Origin: Prevotellaceae bacterium
GTDB taxonomy: Bacteria > Bacteroidota > Bacteroidia > Bacteroidales > UBA932
DNA length: 9,257 bases
Reading direction: 5' to 3'
Assembly: GCA_031254635.1 (NCBI GenBank)
Contig: JAIRUB010000073.1
Span: forward strand, 1-9,257
Each line of letters opens with the position of its first letter. Positions within the stretch are counted from its first letter, which is position 1. Under the pieces are notes generated by a model. It made no database searches and was not told where the DNA came from. It worked only from the letters and a program-made list of their open reading frames with translations. Below, piece after piece: positions 6,016-9,257 of this stretch. The position numbers were made by a program, and so were the translations under genes.

Positions 6016-7040
6016 CAAAAGCCGCGTTGATTACGAAAGATAACAAAGATAATTACCGGAATGCCCAACAAGGCAGTAATAGTATTAATAGGCAGTACGC
6101 TATCCGAACCGGGCAGTTGCGAAATAATATCACTCATAAGCATTACCACACCACCCAACAACATGGTAGCAGGGAGCAGCACCCGATGGTTAGCCGTACC
6201 GAAAAGCATACGGGCTACGTGAGGCACAGCAATCCCTACAAAACCGATAGGGCCGCAAAAGGCAGTTATAGTACCGGCCAGTAATCCCGAAATCAACAAT
6301 ATCACAGTGCGCGCACGTTTTATATGCAAACCTACGCTTCGCGCATACATATCGCCGTGCATCATCACATCAAGCCACTTCATGGTCATTAAGGCTGCGA
6401 TTAACCCTAAGAGGATGGCCGGAGCCATCAAGTAAAGTTGTTCGGGAGAAATGGAACTGAAACTTCCCATAGTCCACAGCACGTATGTTTTCAATGCAGT
6501 AGCTTCGCTGAAATACTGCATCACGCCCACTATTGCCGACACAGCGCCCCCCACCATAATTCCCATTACCAACATCGACATAGTATCGCGCAGCCGCAGG
6601 GAGGCTGCTGTAACTATGGCTAACATTACAAAAGCGCCGAGCCAGCCTGCTAAGGCTATGCCCAGATTATGCACCCAAAGGACAGAGGAAAAGCCCCACA
6701 TACCGGTTCCCAAGATAAAAAGCGCTACGCCAAAACCAGAACCGGAACTGATACCCAGCACGTAAGGGTCGGCCAAAGGATTGCGGAAGGTTGTCTGCAT
6801 CTGTAAACCGCTTACCGACAAAGCCATACCTGCCAACAAGGCTGTAATAGCTTTTGGTACACGGAAATTCATAACTATTGCATTTACATAATCGGGTACA
6901 TCAGCTCCGCCCGTCAAAGCCTTCCACACATCAACCGCCGGCAAAAGCGCTGCGCCCGTCAATAAATCCACAGCAAAAAACAACAGCAATAAAAGAGCTA
7001 AGGCAATGTATAAATAATATTTTCCGGATTTTTTCTCCAT
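6015..7040 (-). CDS. FecCD/BtuC-family ABC transporter permease
   Basis: The product has 341 residues and is very hydrophobic, with about nine or ten membrane helices, beginning with YYLYIALALLLLLFFAVDLL at 8-27. Family marks are GMALSVSGLQMQTTFRNPLA (71-90) continuing into DPYVLGISSGSGFG, and the cytoplasmic loop GPIGFVGIAVPHVAR (263-277), which couples to the ATPase. It forms a homodimeric inner-membrane channel taking substrate from a periplasmic binding protein. Neither that protein nor a TonB-dependent receptor is encoded in this window, and the gene upstream is the divergent tpiA, so they must be elsewhere. It is the first gene of a two-gene operon with the ATPase (TGATG overlap). Substrate cannot be assigned from the permease alone. 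Confidence 0.93.
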   Translation of the reverse strand: MEKKSGKYYLYIALALLLLLFFAVDLLTGAALLPAVDVWKALTGGADVPDYVNAIVMNFRVPKAITALLAGMALSVSGLQMQTTFRNPLADPYVLGISSGSGFGVALFILGTGMWGFSSVLWVHNLGIALAGWLGAFVMLAIVTAASLRLRDTMSMLVMGIMVGGAVSAIVGVMQYFSEATALKTYVLWTMGSFSSISPEQLYLMAPAILLGLIAALMTMKWLDVMMHGDMYARSVGLHIKRARTVILLISGLLAGTITAFCGPIGFVGIAVPHVARMLFGTANHRVLLPATMLLGGVVMLMSDIISQLPGSDSVLPINTITALLGIPVIIFVIFRNQRGF

Positions 7041-7050
7041 AATTAAACGG

Positions 7051-7058
7051 CAAAGTTA
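7051..7058 (-). promoter_or_regulatory. Candidate -7 promoter box for the ABC operon
   Basis: The minus strand reads TAACTTTG, a full match to TAnnTTTG. It ends only 10 bp before the permease ATG at 7040, so the mRNA would be nearly leaderless. It forms one arm of an inverted repeat (AAAGTTAA at 7052-7059, TTAACTTT at 7069-7076). Confidence 0.45.
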
Positions 7059-7069
7059 AAAAATTTTAT

Positions 7070-7077
7070 TAACTTTC
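7070..7077 (+). promoter_or_regulatory. Possible -7 promoter box for tpiA
   Basis: The plus strand reads TAACTTTC, one mismatch from TAnnTTTG, and lies 44 bp before the tpiA ATG. It is the mirror image of the ABC operon box 11 bp away. A second one-mismatch candidate, TAAATCTG, lies slightly downstream, so the assignment is tentative. Confidence 0.3.
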
Positions 7078-7121
7078 GCAGTTTAAATCTGAATTAATCA
7101 ATCAATTAAAACTGTAAATAT

Positions 7122-7889
7122 ATGAGAAAGAAGATTGTAGCAGGCAACTGGAAAATGAATACCACTTATTTCGAAGGGGAAGCTTTAGCCAAAGACATAG
7201 CAGGCAAGCATAAAGAAGTTCCAGCCGGAGTTCAGCTCATTGTTGCTCCGCCCTTCACTCACCTCTGCTGCCTCACTGGGCCGCTGCGTGAAGCCGGCAT
7301 CGGCATAGCCGCCCAAAACTGCGCTAACCATGAGTCGGGCGCATACACCGGCGAAGTGTCGGCGGCCATGTTAGCTTCCATCGGCGTTCAATATTGTATT
7401 ATCGGACACTCCGAACGCCGAGAGTATTATGGCGAAACCGATGCCATGCTGTTGGAAAAAGTTAAGTTGGCCTTACAGCACAATGTTATTCCTATTTTCT
7501 GCATAGGCGAACGCCTCAATGAACGCGAAGCCGAGCAACACTTTGAGGTGGTAAACCAACAACTGCAAAAAGCAATTTGCCAACTGCCTGCAACTGACTT
7601 TGCCAAAATCATCTTGGCTTACGAGCCGGTTTGGGCCATCGGCACCGGCAAAACCGCTACTGCAGAGCAGGCGCAGGAAATGCACGCTTACATCCGCAAG
7701 GTGCTACGCGAGAAATTCGGCGCTGCAGCCGACAGCACTTCCATTCTTTACGGCGGCAGCTGCAAGCCTTCGAATGCAGCCGAACTCTTCGGCCAGCCCG
7801 ATGTGGACGGCGGCCTCATCGGCGGCGCCTCGCTGAATGGCGGGGACTTTATCGCTATTGCGAAAGCGATGATTACCGGTAAAGGGTGA
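7122..7889 (+). CDS. tpiA: Triosephosphate isomerase
   Basis: The 255-residue cytoplasmic enzyme interconverts dihydroxyacetone phosphate and glyceraldehyde 3-phosphate in glycolysis and gluconeogenesis. Length and fold are those of the standard TIM barrel. The catalytic lysine is in GNWKMN (Lys11), the catalytic histidine in IIGHSERR (His96), and the catalytic glutamate in AYEPVWAIGTGKTA (Glu168), with loop 6 directly after it. The phosphate-binding ends ILYGGS (208-213) and DGGLIGGASL are intact. The ATG at 7122 begins the conserved RKKIVAGNWKMN; its leader is A/T-rich without a Shine-Dalgarno sequence, as usual in Bacteroidota. It is divergent from the ABC operon and appears monocistronic, with palindromic non-coding DNA following. 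The coding sequence is clearly richer in G+C than the gene at 8235. Confidence 0.98.
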   Translation: MRKKIVAGNWKMNTTYFEGEALAKDIAGKHKEVPAGVQLIVAPPFTHLCCLTGPLREAGIGIAAQNCANHESGAYTGEVSAAMLASIGVQYCIIGHSERREYYGETDAMLLEKVKLALQHNVIPIFCIGERLNEREAEQHFEVVNQQLQKAICQLPATDFAKIILAYEPVWAIGTGKTATAEQAQEMHAYIRKVLREKFGAAADSTSILYGGSCKPSNAAELFGQPDVDGGLIGGASLNGGDFIAIAKAMITGKG

Positions 7890-7942
7890 AAAGGTACGAG
7901 GTGCGGGGTACGAGGTAAAGGGTACAAGGGTGAAGGGTACAA
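7881..7942 (+). repeat. G-rich short direct repeats at the tpiA 3' end
   Basis: GGTACGAGGT occurs at 7893-7902 and 7907-7916, and AAAGGGT at 7881-7887 and 7917-7923, followed by related AAGGGTGAAGGGTACAA. The block begins in the last codons of tpiA. Four G runs (7905-7908, 7920-7922, 7928-7930, 7935-7937) could form a quadruplex, although the first loop of 11 nt is long. It looks like a degenerate simple repeat. Confidence 0.6.
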
Positions 7943-7949
7943 ATAGTGC

Positions 7950-8014
7950 GTCATGCTGAACTTGTTTCAGCATCTCCTGCAAAAGAGGAGGTTGCGGGTC
8001 AAGCCCGCAATGAC
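7950..8014. repeat. Cloverleaf-like palindromic element downstream of tpiA
   Basis: The element is bounded by GTCAT (7950-7954) and ATGAC (8010-8014). Inside are three stems: ATGCTGAA/TTCAGCAT (7953-7960, 7966-7973), CTCCT/AGGAG (7974-7978, 7986-7990) and TTGCGGG/CCCGCAA (7992-7998, 8004-8010). The two outer arms have loops CTTGT and TCAAG, sharing complementary CTTG/CAAG. It resembles small interspersed palindromic elements of bacterial intergenic DNA. It may also act as a bidirectional terminator for tpiA, though no T tract follows. Confidence 0.75.
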
Positions 8015-8037
8015 TGGGTAGTAGGAACATAGAGGGA

Positions 8038-8064
8038 GAGCTTTTCCCGTAGGGAAAATAGCTC
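8038..8064. repeat. Strong hairpin in the non-coding stretch
   Basis: GAGC TTTTCCC (8038-8048), loop GTA, GGGAAAA (8052-8058), a 2-nt bulge TA, then GCTC (8061-8064). The stem has 11 pairs with one bulge. It could be an RNA stability or termination structure past tpiA; no poly-T follows. Confidence 0.6.
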
Positions 8065-8088
8065 GGTAGAAAGGGAATGTGCGGAAGC

Positions 8089-8139
8089 ATTCGCGCGAAG
8101 CAGAATGTAATTAAATGATATGTCGGATATTCGCGCGAA
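8089..8139. promoter_or_regulatory. Pair of identical palindromes TTCGCGCGAA spaced 40 bp
   Basis: The perfect 10-bp palindrome TTCGCGCGAA occurs at 8090-8099 and 8130-8139, each preceded by A. They lie about 95-145 bp before the gene at 8235 in AT-rich DNA, where such GC-rich palindromes stand out. They may be operator half-sites for a dimeric regulator or remains of a repeat. Confidence 0.45.
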
Positions 8140-8234
8140 AGAGGTAGAATAATGAATAGATAGATTTATTTGCGAAAAAAATCGAAAACAAGAAAATCAA
8201 AAAGTTGCGCCCGACACGAATAAGGGATTTCAAG

Positions 8235-9257
8235 ATGAAAAAAATAATTTCAGCTTTAACAGTACCACTTTTTTTTGTTAGCGCATACTCTCAAAACAGT
8301 ATGCAAAATGAGTATAAAGAATGGGAACCATCGCAGAACGAATATATAAATTTTGATATTAGCAAATATATTACGCCGGATATTGTAAGGAATCAATTAG
8401 ATATTAATTTTAATTTTAATTCTTATAATTTACGTACAGACTATTCTGAGTCGAATAGGGATAACAAGTATGAGAGTTCTAGCTATACCGGTAATATTTC
8501 ATCTTACTTTTCGCATTATGTTAATACCCGTAAAAAAATATCAAGCTTGACAGTGGATTTGTCATTCGGAGGGAATTATTACTCTTATAAAGATAAACAG
8601 ACGAACAATTTAATCACTATTGATGAAGAGTCAAGTTCGTACCAACTAAACCCTTCTTTAGATTTGAGTTGGTTGAATAAATGGTATTTTTCAAAGTTAA
8701 TTTTTCTGGATTATGGTATAAACGGCACTATATCCTATAATTTCAAGCAAAACAAAATAAAAAATCAATCGGAAGATAGTAAGCAAAAAGATTTTTCCTT
8801 AAACATTTCTCCTCAAGTAGGTATCGGTTATGGACGTATAGAGAATGTGCAAGATGCCCGCCAGGCTGTTTATATTGCCGATGCGCTTTCAAAAAGAAAG
8901 GTTTTAACTCGAAACCTTTCTAATGATGAACTATTTGAACTATCGCAAATAATTTCTACTGTCAAGAACAAACGTTTTTTAGATTCACGACTGCATTTAA
9001 TAGATGAAATCACATCGGTTGATTCGTTTTTTGTGAACAATAAATTATTGACTGATAACGGCGTAGCATATTTTACTACTTTATATGATATGTGGAATTA
9101 TGGGGCTTTGTTTTCGCGTAAATCAGGTTATGAAATATCTCTTGTGGCTCGTCCTTATTTCGGATGCCAAAATATAGAAAACACATATGAGACCAGAGAT
9201 GTTATTCAAAAATCAACACGGCATATCATAAATTTGGATTTCAGCTATGAAAAACCG
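8235..9257 (+). CDS. Secreted, probably outer-membrane beta-structured protein, 3' end missing
   Basis: The frame is open from the ATG at 8235 to the window edge, giving 341 residues. It begins with a signal peptide (MKKIISALTVPLFFVSAYS, likely cut before Gln20) with no lipobox. Residues 50-195 contain many alternating, Tyr/Asn/Ser-rich segments (QLDINFNFNSYNL, LTVDLSFGGNYYSY, KDFSLNISPQVGIGYG) typical of outer-membrane barrel strands. Residues about 198-275 are different: GYGRIENVQDARQAVYIADA then DELFELSQIISTVKNKRFLD and SRLHLIDEI, a charged helical segment that reads like a domain inserted between strands. Barrel-like sequence resumes with SGYEISLVARPYFG. I have a feel for this arrangement from Bacteroidota proteins but cannot name a family. 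The gene is AT-rich, with TAT, AAT and TTA favoured, unlike tpiA beside it, which may reflect acquired DNA or simply low expression. Confidence 0.85.
   Translation, partial: MKKIISALTVPLFFVSAYSQNSMQNEYKEWEPSQNEYINFDISKYITPDIVRNQLDINFNFNSYNLRTDYSESNRDNKYESSSYTGNISSYFSHYVNTRKKISSLTVDLSFGGNYYSYKDKQTNNLITIDEESSSYQLNPSLDLSWLNKWYFSKLIFLDYGINGTISYNFKQNKIKNQSEDSKQKDFSLNISPQVGIGYGRIENVQDARQAVYIADALSKRKVLTRNLSNDELFELSQIISTVKNKRFLDSRLHLIDEITSVDSFFVNNKLLTDNGVAYFTTLYDMWNYGALFSRKSGYEISLVARPYFGCQNIENTYETRDVIQKSTRHIINLDFSYEKP

Larger units (their letters stand above)
7890..8234. other. Non-coding stretch between tpiA and the right-edge gene
   Basis: I find no gene in these 345 bp. They hold, in order, G-rich direct repeats, a cloverleaf-like palindromic element, a strong hairpin, and two identical 10-bp palindromes; the last 95 bp or so are AT-rich and should hold the promoter of the gene at 8235, but no convincing TAnnTTTG box was seen. 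Confidence 0.7.

Noticed and set aside
6027..6765. Plus-strand frames opposite the permease gene
   Set aside because: They are His/Ser-rich shadows of a membrane-protein gene with intact FecCD motifs on the minus strand.
7704..8090. Minus-strand open frame of 128 codons across the tpiA end
   Set aside because: It is antisense to conserved tpiA coding sequence and then runs through the palindromic repeats; its residues (SHCGLDPQPPLLQEMLKQVQ) are a translated repeat.

Overview
The window looks like chromosome of a Bacteroidota bacterium, probably Bacteroidales. The signs are several lipoproteins with Bacteroidota-style signal peptides, a BACON domain, an ECF sigma gene overlapping a membrane-anchored beta-barrel gene, absence of Shine-Dalgarno-like leaders, and promoter boxes fitting the Bacteroidota -7 consensus TAnnTTTG. 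No rRNA, tRNA, CRISPR array, transposase or phage gene was seen.

Layout: from position 1 to 7040 every gene is on the minus strand. In transcription order these are (i) a FecCD-type permease (7040-6015) and its ATPase (6015-4996), an ABC importer pair for an iron chelate, heme or corrinoid; (ii) an ECF sigma factor (4816-4289) overlapping by ATGA a protein with an anti-sigma-like N-terminus, one transmembrane helix and a C-terminal outer-membrane barrel (4292-3120); (iii) a BACON lipoprotein with a C-terminal DUF1566/lectin-like domain (3037-2084); (iv) an M49-like zinc peptidase lipoprotein (1906-293); (v) the N-terminus of another lipoprotein that runs off the left edge (249-1). On the plus strand, triosephosphate isomerase (7122-7889) diverges from the ABC operon. 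After a 345-bp non-coding stretch rich in palindromes, an AT-rich gene for a secreted, probably outer-membrane protein starts at 8235 and runs off the right edge.

How the genes fit together: the importer pair lacks its periplasmic binding protein and outer-membrane receptor here. The sigma/barrel pair looks like an envelope signalling unit that may control the neighbouring surface lipoproteins; this is inference from order only. The tpiA gene is housekeeping glycolysis.

Most interesting points: a 35-bp tandem duplication that places two 12-codon ATGA-coupled mini-ORFs before the M49 gene; a BACON protein whose C-terminus resembles diversity-generating retroelement targets; the sigma/trans-envelope barrel pair; a perfect 10-bp-stem hairpin inside the barrel coding sequence; and a cloverleaf-like palindromic element with two arms of matching architecture but different stems downstream of tpiA.
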